Origin: Fragilaria radians
Lineage: Eukaryota > Bacillariophyta > Fragilariophyceae > Fragilariales > Fragilariaceae
NCBI GenBank assembly: GCA_900642245.1
Contig: CAAAJI010000009.1
Coordinates: forward strand, 62,001-126,000
Length of the DNA: 64,000 nt
Direction: 5' to 3'
The position numbers were made by a program, and so were the translations under genes. The notes under the pieces were generated by a model. That model was not told where the DNA came from. It did no database searches and saw only the letters and a list, made by a program, of their open reading frames with translations. Positions 1-11,399 of the stretch are shown piece after piece (the first letter of the stretch is position 1; every line of letters begins with the position of its first letter).

Positions 1-3000
1 ATTCGTCAAGTCAAGCAACTTCAACTCTGACATTTTTGCGAAACGCGTAAATCAGGAGACGTACGAACGGCATACAAGAATTTTTTAGATGAAACTGGAA
101 AGGATTATGATATTTGAACATTTTGGGATAGGAATGGTAATATCCCTTATGTTCATTATTGAATCAATTTTTATCTGTTTAAGTTATTCATTAGAGATTT
201 TAGGAAAGCAAGTTGAATGAGTCAGATGGATTAGTTAAATCTTTTTTAGTAGTCACAACTTCCAAGTGCAAGTTTGTTTGCCTTCTTTTTCATCAGCTTG
301 ATCGACTGAATAAAAGACTTCCCAGCATGATACTCTCTGTGTTGAGAAATCAGCTTTTGAAACTCTTTTGACATATTCTTTGTATTTGATAGCCTTGCAT
401 GTACTTCCATTAATGTGTCTTCTATTTTTCAACAATTCTTGTTTTAGTGTCTCCATTGTTAATGTTCTCTGCTAAGCACCTTCAGTCTTTTTGATCCCTG
501 TATTAGATAGTTTACTATTGCTTCCAATTAGATACCATCCGCTGAGGAGTTTCTAGACTTTCAACCTGGGCAATAATTGTCCTCAACTTGGAGGCTTTCC
601 ATCCTGGTTGTGCATTTTTCTAACTCCTGTTGATACTTCTTGATTTCCTTCTTTAACTGCTAATTTCGTTCGATTCTTTGCATTTGCTGTTGCTTTTCAA
701 AGATCAAAAGGTGTTTTTCTAAGTTTTGAATTGTTGAGTGCCTTTAGAATCAAGGACTTTACTCCACTACTTTAATTCTGACCATCTGACCGTCATTTAT
801 CGCTGTATGTTCAGCAGCCCGTGTTCCAAATCGAAATCAAGAATACCTAGCCCTCTTTAGTTCATATGCTTAGACTCTGCAAGAGTTTAGGAATATTCAA
901 CTTTGACTCCTCTTAAATCTTGGGCACACTCAGATTTGCTGAAATTCATTTCTTTTGATGTCAAGTTATTGTTTGGAGTATGCTATCAAATTTCTCCCTG
1001 ATGTCTAGCATCTGTGCCTTAGGGGGGTCATGTGACCTAGCAATTGATGATGGTCTGAGATATCAATACTATATGCCAGAAATAATTCGTCCCGCAGGTT
1101 TTCCGCATTTATCTCTAACTCTTTCATCTCTGGCTTAACATTTAGTAAATCCTCAATTGATTCCATGGTAATTGCACTTTTCTTGGCCAACTTTCTTCGA
1201 CAGGACTCCAATACGTCCCTCCACCGGTATTGCCGACTCGTTCCCATGGTAAGGGTCCATCCGATTTAAATTATCACAGCGTCTAAACTAATTTTGGTTA
1301 AAATTTCATCTACCTCTGTGATTTTCTGCCTGTAAGGGTATTGACGGTTTTAATAAATGGTAACTTAAATTATCTAATTCAGTTATTCCTCAAGCGATTT
1401 TGACTTATATAGAATCTTGAAATGATGGCACATTTTACTTTTCTGAGTGATCTATATTGCATTGTTTTTTGCACAATAGCCTCCGATTTTGGTATTTTTT
1501 CATATTTATGCCTTCTGTAATGCCACTAAATTTATTTGTTTGAGTTTCAGCGCGTGATCCGTATAGTATTCATGGTTTATACATTCGACTGTCTATACAT
1601 CTCTGGAGCTAACCATGGCAGGATCTAGACAACATTTTCCCTGATTTACAAGATGAATATACTTTTCCTGGATTGCTGATTATTTATAAGTCGAATTGTA
1701 ATTGTAGGGTCTTGATTATCCCCTGGTATAATTCTGATATAATGGAGTCTCCAACTATCAATCTGAAATGCTTGTTGAGGAGTTGTTGATCAATATTCTC
1801 TTAATAACCTGACCACTTGTCGCGAATAAATTGATGTCGGTCCTTTCTTCCCATATTCTTGAATTTTCTGCACAAAGTTATATTTTTGTATTTATCAGGT
1901 TCAATCAATCATTCTTTTCGTAAACTTAAATCTCGTCTTCCAAGACAATGAGAGTGCTCATGTGGAAATTGATGCCGCGGTTCTCTGATTTTGAAGCAAG
2001 CATTATTGGTTGACATATTCCATCAATTCCGGGGTGCTCTAACATTGAGATCAATTTCCTGAAGCCAAGAGCAATGCTTACTGTACCATTTTCCTTGGGA
2101 ATACTACGGCAGTTTGGTGAAAATTTAGAACTCTAATCCTCACATAAGCAACCAAAGCTCAGCAAAACTGAGATAGATTTACGCGATCGTCATTTCAATG
2201 ATTGAACAGTGTAATAATGAAGTGTCACATAACTTCTTCTGAGTGTCCAATGTTTATCAACCCTGAGATATCTCTGCACGATGGTCTCTTCATATTATTG
2301 GGAACAATACTTGCAAGAAGATCAATTGTTTCCTAGCTTTTTTGGAACGATTGAAGATTTAATTGGGAAAATAGATTGACGAAGATACAATGCTTATAAT
2401 ATGCACGCATAGGCTTTAGATCTGTTGTGGGAATAAAAATGAGTTTTAACATTGGACATGTTTTGTGGTACAAACGTAAAGAAAGGCAATCCTTTGGTGC
2501 TCTATATTTGATTTTACTTGAGCTTCTTCTAAGATAGGTCTATTAGCCGACGCATGTTTAGTACCATGATAAAACACAAAGTGTTTTTCCCTTTTTCCAA
2601 ACCATGATTGCATCTTGATTTACTGTAAAGCAACTTCTTTGTCCACAATCTCATTGTCATCCAAAAAGACCTATAATTTACGGATGGGATGGGATTATTT
2701 GATTCTCACGCATTGATTCATCCTGCAAAGTACACAAAAGCATCTGTATGTAGATTAAGGATGATAAATCCCTTAAATCTTGTGAGTTTAAGGGCCTTAC
2801 AGAATAATTTGTTGCAGCTAGAATCAATATTCACCAAACACCCACGAATTGAGACAGTTTAGTCTTCATACTCACCTAATCTTATTCTTCAGCAAATTTT
2901 AAGGAATATTTCTTTGCTGAAAGAATTCAGGATTTCGAACGGAATGTATATCATTAACCCTAGGGTATATAGTTTTGAGAATTTCTGACATTTTCTTGAA

Positions 3001-3203
3001 ATGTTAAAGGTAATCTTAATACTGCCCTCTGACTTCCATATGTCAATTCGTCGAAATGTACTTAAGTGCTAACACGACATCTGCATCCAGTTGACGTCGA
3101 CTAGAATAATGGCCTTCTCATCGACATAGAAAATGATGTAATTCATTCGACATCGATTCGAAGCACATCATCCCGAACCGGAGAAAAAAATTGAAACACC
3201 TGA
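1..3203. other. Gene-poor AT-rich stretch
   Basis: I recognise no gene here. Only short open stretches occur: 67 codons at 253-456 and 80 codons at 1005-1247, both on the minus strand, with no recognised motif. On the minus strand at about 1990-2130 a translated segment containing PKENGTV and GFRKL faintly recalls a retroelement reverse transcriptase, but stops surround it and the match is too weak to call. The stretch may be decayed repeat DNA. Confidence 0.4.
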
Positions 3204-4034
3204 ATGGATTGTATAAATCTGATAATGAAGTCGACAATATTAGTTATATGCTGTGTTTCAACTGGGGCTTGGAATACATTACCCATGCAGCCGTATGTTA
3301 ACAGCTTACCCCTTATGCAGGAATTGCGAGAGCTACCCCTCACGTTGGCAACGGGAACCGTATCAAGTCCTGTTTCACCATTGGAAGTTTGGTGCCTGGA
3401 TAAATTAGAAATGTTATACTGCAGGGCTCTAAGTCTTAAGTGTCCTTTTTTTCGCCGTCGAGCAACGGATTTCATGGATGCCGTCGACACAGCATCGCGT
3501 TTTCTTGTGGTGCAGCACATCGCAATGGATCTACCCCTTGGAATAAGAGCAGGGAAGCGCTTTATAAAACACACAAATCTAGATGTGAAAGTGATCTTCA
3601 ATTCTATATTACGTGACTGGCGTTTAGATACAGATAAAGGCTACTATGTCACCGGACGGTTGAACACTACCATTTACCATGATCAATGTATTTTTGAGGG
3701 CCCTGACCCAGACATGCCCGTTTTGGGACTCCAGAAGTACTTAAATGCTGCTAGTCAGCTGTTTGATTATACTTCAAGCCGCGCTGAACTTGTCTCCTTG
3801 CGCATCGAAAACAGCAAACTTTTAGTGGCAGAGTGGAAAATGGAAGCAGTTTTAAGAGTTCCATGGCATCCCGTTTTAAGAGAATGGCGAGGGAAAACTT
3901 ATTATCATTTGGACGACAGTAATTTGATAAATAGACACGAAGAAGAATGGGATATGTCGGTGTTTGAGGCGTTTCTGATGATGATGACTCCAAGCTTTGG
4001 TGAAAAAATTTGGAATCAAAAATTTCTCTTTTGA
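3204..4034 (+). CDS. DUF2358/SnoaL-like (NTF2-fold) protein, probably plastid-targeted
   Basis: A single-exon ORF of 276 codons. The second in-frame ATG (3225, residue 8) gives a compact hydrophobic signal (STILVICCVSTGAW), so I prefer that start. The GA|W junction resembles the diatom bipartite plastid signal, where an aromatic residue follows the cleavage site. The mature part carries a block typical of DUF2358/SnoaL-like NTF2-fold proteins: GRLNTTIYHDQCIFEGPDPD, then GLQKYLNAASQLFD, WKMEAVLRVPWHP and a closing HEEEWDMS. These proteins form a small cone-shaped barrel and most have no assigned reaction, so I propose none. The gene stands alone: no gene is recognised upstream, and the next gene begins 2.3 kb downstream. 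Family-level recognition is fairly sure; plastid targeting is inference. Confidence 0.72.
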   Translation: MDCINLIMKSTILVICCVSTGAWNTLPMQPYVNSLPLMQELRELPLTLATGTVSSPVSPLEVWCLDKLEMLYCRALSLKCPFFRRRATDFMDAVDTASRFLVVQHIAMDLPLGIRAGKRFIKHTNLDVKVIFNSILRDWRLDTDKGYYVTGRLNTTIYHDQCIFEGPDPDMPVLGLQKYLNAASQLFDYTSSRAELVSLRIENSKLLVAEWKMEAVLRVPWHPVLREWRGKTYYHLDDSNLINRHEEEWDMSVFEAFLMMMTPSFGEKIWNQKFLF

Positions 4035-6328
4035 ATGACTCGATATCTGATTAGTACAAATACAATTCTAGGAATGACAGCAGCCTTTACTTATGAATAT
4101 ATTATTAAAAATAAAACGACTATACACACCTCTTAATTGTTAAGCTATTCCTTTGATGATGTCAATCACTTAAGTCTTGCAATGAAAATACTTGAATTCG
4201 AGCGACGCCTGTCACGGTATTTCTGAACAATTGTTTATCCTTGATTATGACAACGCTAACTTGCGATCCTACATTAAGTCTTCAGATCGCAGCTTTCGTG
4301 TTGATAAAACTCAACAGACCCTATACATGACGCATTGCATGTTTTCAAGAGGCAAGAAACTTTTGGGTCTCTAATCCTAAGTAGTTGGCAGTAATGGAGA
4401 TGAATAATGCACTCTGTACGACGTGAGATTACCTTGAGTGAAATGATACCCTGTGTGCCACTATGGCTGAGACAAGTGTAATTATTCTAAAACTCTAAAG
4501 CCATTTGATTGAAATCAGATCAAAGAGAATAAATCCCTTATGAATTGAATATCCCTTGATAGAAACAAGATAATCATCATGGCTTGTATAAAGCTTTTGT
4601 TGTTTTGCTGCAGCATTATTATGAGAACAAACTGCTAGAGTGATAAAAAGTGATTAGATTCCCCAAATCATTCCTAATACAAAGCTTTCAAGCTTTATCT
4701 TGCCTTCTTTTTCTCTCATGGGAAATATAAATCCCACTCCACTTTGTTAAGAACTGAGTGTGCACAACACTATGCTCATACATATTTCTTGTCTTGGTAT
4801 ATAAAGTGCACTTCATTAAAAGAGTCAAAAAAGAAATGCATTAACTCTATAAATGTGATTGATGAAAAAAACTGTCAAACAAACACTCATCTTTACTCTT
4901 GCGGAATGCATACTGTTGTTATATATGGTCACTTCCAAATTCATTGCTGTCTTTAGCTTTATTATGTACTATATTCTACAACCCTAGAAGATAATACTTT
5001 ATAATTTAAGTTAAACACACCAAATTAATCTATAAAAGAGATTAATTCAAGAGATATTATTTTGTACCAACATTCGGAAACGTCCAGTGTTGCTAGTATA
5101 ATGACAATGATAACATTTGTTGTTTTTTCCGTTCGCAAACTTTAGATGATACTAATCAAAGGTCTCTAAAATTAGGTGATAACAAATCCCAGTAGCTTTT
5201 CAAAGATTTCCTTATTATATGACATACTTTTTCTATCTCAATTCTCACATAGAGCATTGTGATCAAAGCATGATAGTGTTGGGATTTAGAAATTCAAAAA
5301 GTTGAAGGTTATGCTAATTGTTGTCTTTGACAATGCGCGCGAAAGTCAAACAAATTTGTAATGATAAAAGACAAGAGTAGTTTTTCAAAATTCCCTTATT
5401 AAATGAAATAATTTTTCTATCTCATTTCTCACATAGAGCATTTTGTTTAAGTAAAATTCTCGTCACTTCCTTTTAACTCTGTGTCACAGGACCCTAAAAG
5501 CCTGATTTCTTTGTCACGGCAGTTTTCATTAGGCCCCTGGATCATGCTTTCTTGAGTGATTTGAGCTTTACTCCTCAAACCTCTGCAATACTTCCAAGAA
5601 TTACAGCCTTCTTCTATCTCTCAGCTGGGAAAATCTGGAGTCATGAATTGTCTTAAAAATTCTCGAGTTTTTTTTACGGGAAGGAGAGGAGAATATTGAT
5701 TTACGAGAGTCTTAGTCTCTCACCCTTGTGTAATTTGTTGGAATTATTCTCTCAAACGTTGTGAAAGAAATATTGAAATATTCATGCTGTATTGAATACT
5801 TGTTTTGAATCAGTAGCACTATCATGGATTGCTTGAGAATATCCATTGCCTTACAATAATAACCAAAGCAATTCCCATATTGTCCCATGGATGGATTCCT
5901 ATGGGACAAAGGTACATTCTGTTTCTATTGACAGTCTAAATCACAAATGTCATGATGCATTATATTAACATCAGTCAGAGCTATTGCAATTCGGAGAAGC
6001 TAAATTCTGGGCCGGTAGACTCTTTATTCGAGTGGATGTTCACCCAAGATAGATGCACCGTGACGCTGGAGTAGGTACTGTTTTGTATGTCGTATGTTTC
6101 GAGTCTGTCAAAAAAGGGCATTTTGTGAAATCGAAGTCATCGAGCAAAGGATTTAAGCACGGTTTCTGGGTTAATTAGATTGCCTTGGTCGTAGATTCAA
6201 GAACACATCACGGTAAGGACGTTTCATATAGTGCAAAAATGTTGGTCGCAAAAGGTCATTCTCCTTTCCTTTCATTCACTATTGCAGTACGAGTTCTCCT
6301 CGAGTATACTTTTTGGATTAGCTGTGAA
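4035..6328. other. Intergenic region with a diverged direct repeat
   Basis: No gene is recognised in these 2.3 kb. The only structure seen is an imperfect direct repeat of about 65 bp near 5.2 and 5.4 kb, listed separately. Short ORFs here have no recognisable motif and look like chance frames in AT-rich sequence. Confidence 0.4.
5192..5442. repeat. Imperfect direct repeat (two copies of about 65 bp)
   Basis: Copy 1 is about 5192-5258 and copy 2 about 5378-5442. Both run from a TAG-(C/T)TTTTCAAA start through a shared TTTTTCTATCTCA core to CTCACATAGAGCATT. They differ by several substitutions and a small indel, so the duplication is not recent. Confidence 0.75.
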
Positions 6329-7402
6329 ATGATGTCAGGAGTAACTGAGACAATGATTCATCTCACGAACAGGTTATCAATGATCATGATTTGTCGTAGA
6401 CTTTTTTCGACAATGATAGTTGCACATATTCTCAATCAATGTATTGTGCAGGCTCAATCCAGTGAGCAATTGTTGCGCTTGGACAGGCTTAAACGCACTA
6501 ACTCGTCTCAAGCTGCTGGAGGAAAGACTTTGAAGAATCCTATGAAAAAGAAAACGATGAATGCTCTTGATCCTACTTCATCAGTGAGCAAAACATCAAC
6601 AGGTAAAAAACCGAAACGAGATACAATTATAAGAACTAACAAAGACGAAAAATTTACATCGAGTACATTACAATCGGATGAAAACTTTCTGGAAAACTCC
6701 AATACAAATAGGCTTCGAAAGGCTCCTGGGAATATCTCAAATAACCGAAAGCAATCTTCAGGAAATGTATCCGAACAAAAATGGAATATTGATGGAGATG
6801 AAAGCGAACTCGTGGGATCAGAGCAGTCTCCACCTTTTGTTGGAGAAACAAGTCCCGAGATTTTGATTTATGGTCCAAACAATACGGTGATTGAACTTCC
6901 TCAAGATTTACCTCCACCGGAGGATGGCTTTCTCCCGATAGGTGATATGCTCGACAAGCCAAATATTCAGGATTCTTTACCATCGGAAATGTCTACCAAG
7001 GAACGAATTCCACTGCAAAATAGTACTACGAAGAAGTCATCCAACAATGGTCGCTCCAGTGTGGTACGAGATGATGAAATACCCTTGGTGTTGCCTTTGG
7101 GAGAACGAGCTGAATCTATGGTCTTGCATCATACTGCATCTATATGTGCCACTCATCGTGAGGAGGCCGAACGGAATTGTGCTACCCTACCTCTGTGTAA
7201 GTTCCTCCCCATTCCAGGAAAGGACGGTACGACCAAGATTAGTACGACCTTAGCTGTAGGACAAACCGATTGCATCCGACGATGTGATTCACCACATATG
7301 AATGATAATCATTGTGGTCCATACCTAACATGTTTCCGATTTGTGATGGGGTGTCAATGTACCAAATTAACTTGGGATGGAGGTGACTGTCAACCAATGT
7401 AA
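6329..7402 (+). CDS. Secreted cysteine-rich protein of unknown function
   Basis: The open frame runs from 6185 but lacks an early ATG. In-frame ATGs lie at 6239, 6329 and 6332, and later ones at 6353 and 6380 bring a hydrophobic signal-like segment (LFSTMIVAHILNQCIVQAQ) close to the N terminus. I take 6329 (357 aa), though 6353 or 6380 is equally possible. The middle of the protein is low-complexity: rich in Ser, Asn and Lys, with acidic and proline-rich parts. The last 90 residues hold ten cysteines in a compact module starting SICATH and ending WDGGDCQPM, with a GCQC pair, suggesting a disulfide-bonded extracellular domain. I recognise no named family. A secreted or cell-wall role is inference. 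Confidence 0.6.
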   Translation: MMSGVTETMIHLTNRLSMIMICRRLFSTMIVAHILNQCIVQAQSSEQLLRLDRLKRTNSSQAAGGKTLKNPMKKKTMNALDPTSSVSKTSTGKKPKRDTIIRTNKDEKFTSSTLQSDENFLENSNTNRLRKAPGNISNNRKQSSGNVSEQKWNIDGDESELVGSEQSPPFVGETSPEILIYGPNNTVIELPQDLPPPEDGFLPIGDMLDKPNIQDSLPSEMSTKERIPLQNSTTKKSSNNGRSSVVRDDEIPLVLPLGERAESMVLHHTASICATHREEAERNCATLPLCKFLPIPGKDGTTKISTTLAVGQTDCIRRCDSPHMNDNHCGPYLTCFRFVMGCQCTKLTWDGGDCQPM

Positions 7403-7842
7403 CATGAAATTTGAAAAAAGAGGAGGGAAAGAGACTATCCTATTCTCGACGGGAGGTAAACCAGACAAACATATTTTGTTGCAAGTTTCATAGTCATACC
7501 TTTGCATGATGGATGTAGTAGTAATGATTAGCATAAGGATTTTTCCAAGAACGTGTAGTTCGTGATGATTCATGAAAGGTAGTATAGGCAATTTTAAGCT
7601 TTTGATACTTTCAATGTGGATGATATCAAGTGTGAGAAGACTAATAAAATGCGAAGAGTGTAATTGAATCGAGGATTGCATTGATTTCGGAAAACAAGAT
7701 AAATTGTTTCTTGTGATCTTGCGTATTCAGTACAACGTACGGGTAAAGTCTAACGAAGGTAAGAGTCATAGACGGCATTTGTTTATAAAGTTATTTTCCC
7801 GAACACCAAACATCGCAAGGATGTTGTTTACTTACAAATACC

Positions 7843-8889
7843 TTACGCTGAACACGAACACTCGTACCCAGCAAAGAACTGTTGATAATAGCCACATACA
7901 TCCCTCAAACGATCTGCTGGATGAACCTGAGTGTACATATAAATCAATGATGTGGCCAACAAGCTAACTGTAAGGATCGCACCCGTGATAAATCCAACTC
8001 GCCTCCAAAGGGGATTTTGGATGTAGGAAGAAAAGATCATGAGTCCAACGAAAAGACCTGTGACCAAGCCCCCAAGATGAGAGGCCCAATCCACAAAGGG
8101 TATGAAACTAAACAACATGACAATGATGGCTCCGCCGAGGGCTTCCGCCAATTGATGCTTTCGCATTGCGTGACCCACTTTTTGTTGGACAGTGATACGG
8201 GACTCGTGACTTCGACAAATAATTTCGGCAATCTTAGCACCAAAGATCCCCATGACTGCACCAGAGGAGCCCACGGATAAGACGTCGGGTAATAGACAAG
8301 TAGATATAATAGTAGCTCCAAGTGTACTGAGAATGTAGACCCACAACCAAACGACACTGCCCCATTCTCGTTCGCATAGGAGACCAGTTTCTAGTTGCGC
8401 CGAGATGTTCCCTACCAAATGTAGGATACCCGCATGGACCCAAAGGGGCGAGATCAATCTCCATGTCTCACCTTCTTCGAGTATCAATACAGCATTTTTG
8501 GCACCCCAATGAGATAGGGCATCGGGATAAGGACCGATCATAGGATTGATACGAGGTGGAGCAATGCCACATTTGACCATGAGAAGTATAAGAAGTATAG
8601 TTTGAATGAGCGAAACAAGGATGGAAAGATACCCATAGGCTTGTCGATACTCGTAAACATCGACAAGCCGCACCTCACCAGTAAGGATACTACTGCGATT
8701 CTGGCTGGAGGTAAGATGACATTGTTTTTCCATGTCCATTTCTTCGTGATTAATACTGCTAGCGCAGGTGGAGGTTTTTTCTGCACGGGTATTACTAGAA
8801 GAATGATCCTGCAATGGAAATGACGTATTGATGATACCGCTGGGATCCTTTTGCCTGTAATAACTTGCTTCGGCGTCGTGATTCATCAT
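7843..8889 (-). CDS. Rhomboid-family intramembrane serine protease
   Basis: The open frame begins at 8940 with a non-ATG codon; the first in-frame ATG is at 8889, giving 348 aa. The hydrophilic N-terminal 80 residues are followed by a hydrophobic core with several membrane segments. Rhomboid hallmarks are visible in order: an L1-loop WR pair (W143 R144), HLVGN (H157, N161), GSSG with the likely nucleophile S209, and WASHLGG with the likely catalytic H271. A further membrane segment and a Cys-rich tail (YECSCSA) follow. Rhomboids cleave membrane-anchored substrates within the bilayer; which membrane and substrate cannot be read from sequence. The catalytic dyad is intact, so it is probably active rather than an iRhom-type pseudoprotease. 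It is transcribed divergently from the GT60 gene. Confidence 0.93.
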   Translation of the reverse strand: MMNHDAEASYYRQKDPSGIINTSFPLQDHSSSNTRAEKTSTCASSINHEEMDMEKQCHLTSSQNRSSILTGEVRLVDVYEYRQAYGYLSILVSLIQTILLILLMVKCGIAPPRINPMIGPYPDALSHWGAKNAVLILEEGETWRLISPLWVHAGILHLVGNISAQLETGLLCEREWGSVVWLWVYILSTLGATIISTCLLPDVLSVGSSGAVMGIFGAKIAEIICRSHESRITVQQKVGHAMRKHQLAEALGGAIIVMLFSFIPFVDWASHLGGLVTGLFVGLMIFSSYIQNPLWRRVGFITGAILTVSLLATSLIYMYTQVHPADRLRDVCGYYQQFFAGYECSCSA

Positions 8890-9416
8890 CTTGATTCGAA
8901 TAGGGATGGATAAAGTATCTAGGCCTCTTTTGAGTGTCAAAGTTTTGGACGATGAAGATTTGAAGAATTTTTGTATAATTTTCTTTAGATGATCTTTGTT
9001 TTGTCAAAAGGATTGATAGTATCGAAAATTTGAAACTTGCATATTGAAAACATACGATAGAACATTTGGCGACGAGTCAGGCCATGGCTCGGATTGTCCA
9101 ACGGTCACTCAATTTTCTTTCGTACTCGTACTACTAGACTGAGGAACTGTTCTGTACTGTGCAGTGTGCTAATCGCACACACTGGAATCACGAGTTGTAA
9201 AGTCGAGTGGTCCATTGAACGAGTACTACATACTAAATTCTGCTTCCTGTACAACGTAGGATACGACTGGAAGAGAAATACAAAAAAGGACATTTTCATG
9301 TCCCTGTAGAAGAGGAATCATTGCCATCCCCCTCCAATTAAGTGTTCTTGTATCTCGTCTTCTCTTTTGCTGTTGTATTCATTGTTGCTGGAAAATTTCC
9401 TACAGAATTTTTTACG

Positions 9417-11399
9417 ATGGCTCCTCAAGTATACAACGGTGTGACATTTGAAGATGTTCGATCTAATGAAGGTGGAACTACGGCGTCGTTAACGCCTGTG
9501 CAACCAGCCGAGGATGGAGATGGAACCATTTTCATTTCGATTCCCACATTCCGAGGTACGTAGCTAGGCAGGTTAAATGACTAGATCCTCTTAGATATTT
9601 GTTTGTTAACTTGATTCGATTTCTCATCTTTCTATAAAAATAACGTTCATTAACCATTGGATCTTCCTTACTAAAATTGGAATCTCCGAATAAAAAGATG
9701 GGAAAAGATGTGCAGAGACGATACGTAACATCTTTGATAATGCAAAAGATCCTGACAAAATATCTATTGGAATCATTGAACAAAATGCACCAGCGGATGA
9801 CTTTTGCATCGCCACCTATTGTGAATTTTTTGGTACGTACATCCAACTTTTTCCTCTCTACAAAGGAAGTTTTGTGTCGGATTTGTACGTTTGAATCTTT
9901 AGGATTTGTGTCAGTGCTTTCATTCTCTCAGTTCCCTGATAATCATATGATTCAATAACTTATCCTTGCATACTTTAAACAAAATCATTTCACGTTTAGG
10001 AGTCAAAGCAATCAACAAACGCACTCTTCGAGAAGATGTTACCAAAATCGTCACAGTTGATGGACGGGAAGAAAAGTGTCCACGATTCAACCAAATTCGT
10101 TATGTCGCGTTTTTCAATGTAGCCGCAACAGGTCCTAGCGGTGCACGTGCTTTGACTCGAAAGCTTTTGGGCAATGAAGAATTTTGTTTGCAAATTGATG
10201 CTCATACGACGTTTGTGCCTAACTGGGATGAATTGGCTATAACCGAATGGAAAAGTGCCAAGAATGAATTTGCAATTCTCAGCACAGCTCCAGCCAACGT
10301 ATTGGAAATGTCCAATTACGAATCTTGGACTGGTTCCAAGAAAGGCGAGGTACCTAGACAGTGCGTAGTTCGTATTGCTGATAATGAAATTCCGGTGCGT
10401 ACCGACAAAAGACTTAGAATTGGTCATTAATTGTCTCGACTCAATTATCTTTGATCCTCACTACAATTTTGTCCAAATAGGAATATGCGATTCCAGCCGA
10501 TGGAAAAGCTGTCAATCTTGAAGTTCCCTTGCTGTCACACACTTGGAATTCTGCATTTTCGTTCTCCAAGTGTCATCTAGAAGAAACGACGCCATATGAT
10601 CCTTTCACACAGTATGTGTTTGGTGCAGAGCAGTTTACCCGATTCGCTAGATTTTGGACCAGAGGATACGACGTTTACACACCAACCAAGAACATTTTGT
10701 ATCATGATTATTCAGAAAACGAGCACGGCCAAAAAGAATGGTTTAAGCAACGCAGAGAACGTATCCGCAATCAATCCATTCTTCGAGTCAAGACCTTTCT
10801 CGGCTTAAATAGTGCACCAGGCGTTCCTATGGAAGTAGCGCATGCCAACATGGGAATATATGGACTCGGAAAACGGCGGACTTTGAAGCAGCTGGAAGAT
10901 TTTGCTCGCATTGACTTGCTTAAGAGAAGAGGTGTAAAAGGGGTAAGTGTAAATCTAGTGTTTGATGTTAGGGCCCTGTCTCGGTCTAAAATGTATTTTT
11001 ACATCTACCCAGCATGAAGTGGATTGTGCGAACAAGGCATGGGTCCCATACGATGTTTCCACTTCCCCAATGGAAAATCTATTTGATAAGGCTACAGATC
11101 TTGATCCACAACCCGAGTTTCGTCTTCGAACGAAATTTAATTTTTTCGTAGGTCAAGAGCCGCAATCTGACAGATACTTGGTATCGGATCGTGAAGGTGT
11201 TTCGGAAAAGCTAAATTTGCAAAATCCCAATGTATCCCTTCCCGAAAAGAAGGCAAGTGGGTCACTTTCAGTTTCAATGATAGCTTCTCTATGGCTGTTA
11301 GGTCTTTGCGTATGGTGCATGCTCTTCGCAAATCATGGCGGACCTCGATCTACGAAACGACGAGGAACCAAAAAGCTGGGAGGTTCCAAAAGTGTCTGA
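9417..11399 (+). CDS. GT60-type glycosyltransferase (GlcNAc-transferase family), membrane-anchored
   Basis: Five exons by eye: 9417-9555, 9698-9832, 10000-10394, 10481-10942 and 11013-11399. All introns are GT-AG (142, 167, 86 and 70 bp) and all junctions keep frame, giving 505 aa. The assembled protein shows IFISIPTFRDGKRCAETI at the start of the domain, then GIIEQN, CPRFNQIR, GPSGARALTRKLLGNEEF and QIDAHTTFVPNWD. The DAH is the likely metal/nucleotide-sugar site. This order matches the glycosyltransferase family that includes Dictyostelium Skp1-hydroxyproline GlcNAc-transferase. A hydrophobic segment near the C terminus (SMIASLWLLGLCVWCMLF) is followed by a basic tail. The true 5' end is uncertain: an open hydrophobic stretch runs upstream from 9342, preceded by a possible 3' splice site at 9341-9342, so an additional first exon with a signal anchor may exist. 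The acceptor protein is unknown. Confidence 0.88.

Noticed and set aside
253..1247. Two short minus-strand ORFs (67 and 80 codons)
   Set aside because: No recognisable domain, start context or neighbouring exon. They could be remnants of a repeat element but cannot be supported.
1990..2130. Minus-strand segment with PKENGTV and GFRKL recalling a gypsy-type reverse transcriptase
   Set aside because: Only one short block fits; the following residues do not match the next conserved block, and no neighbouring motifs support it.
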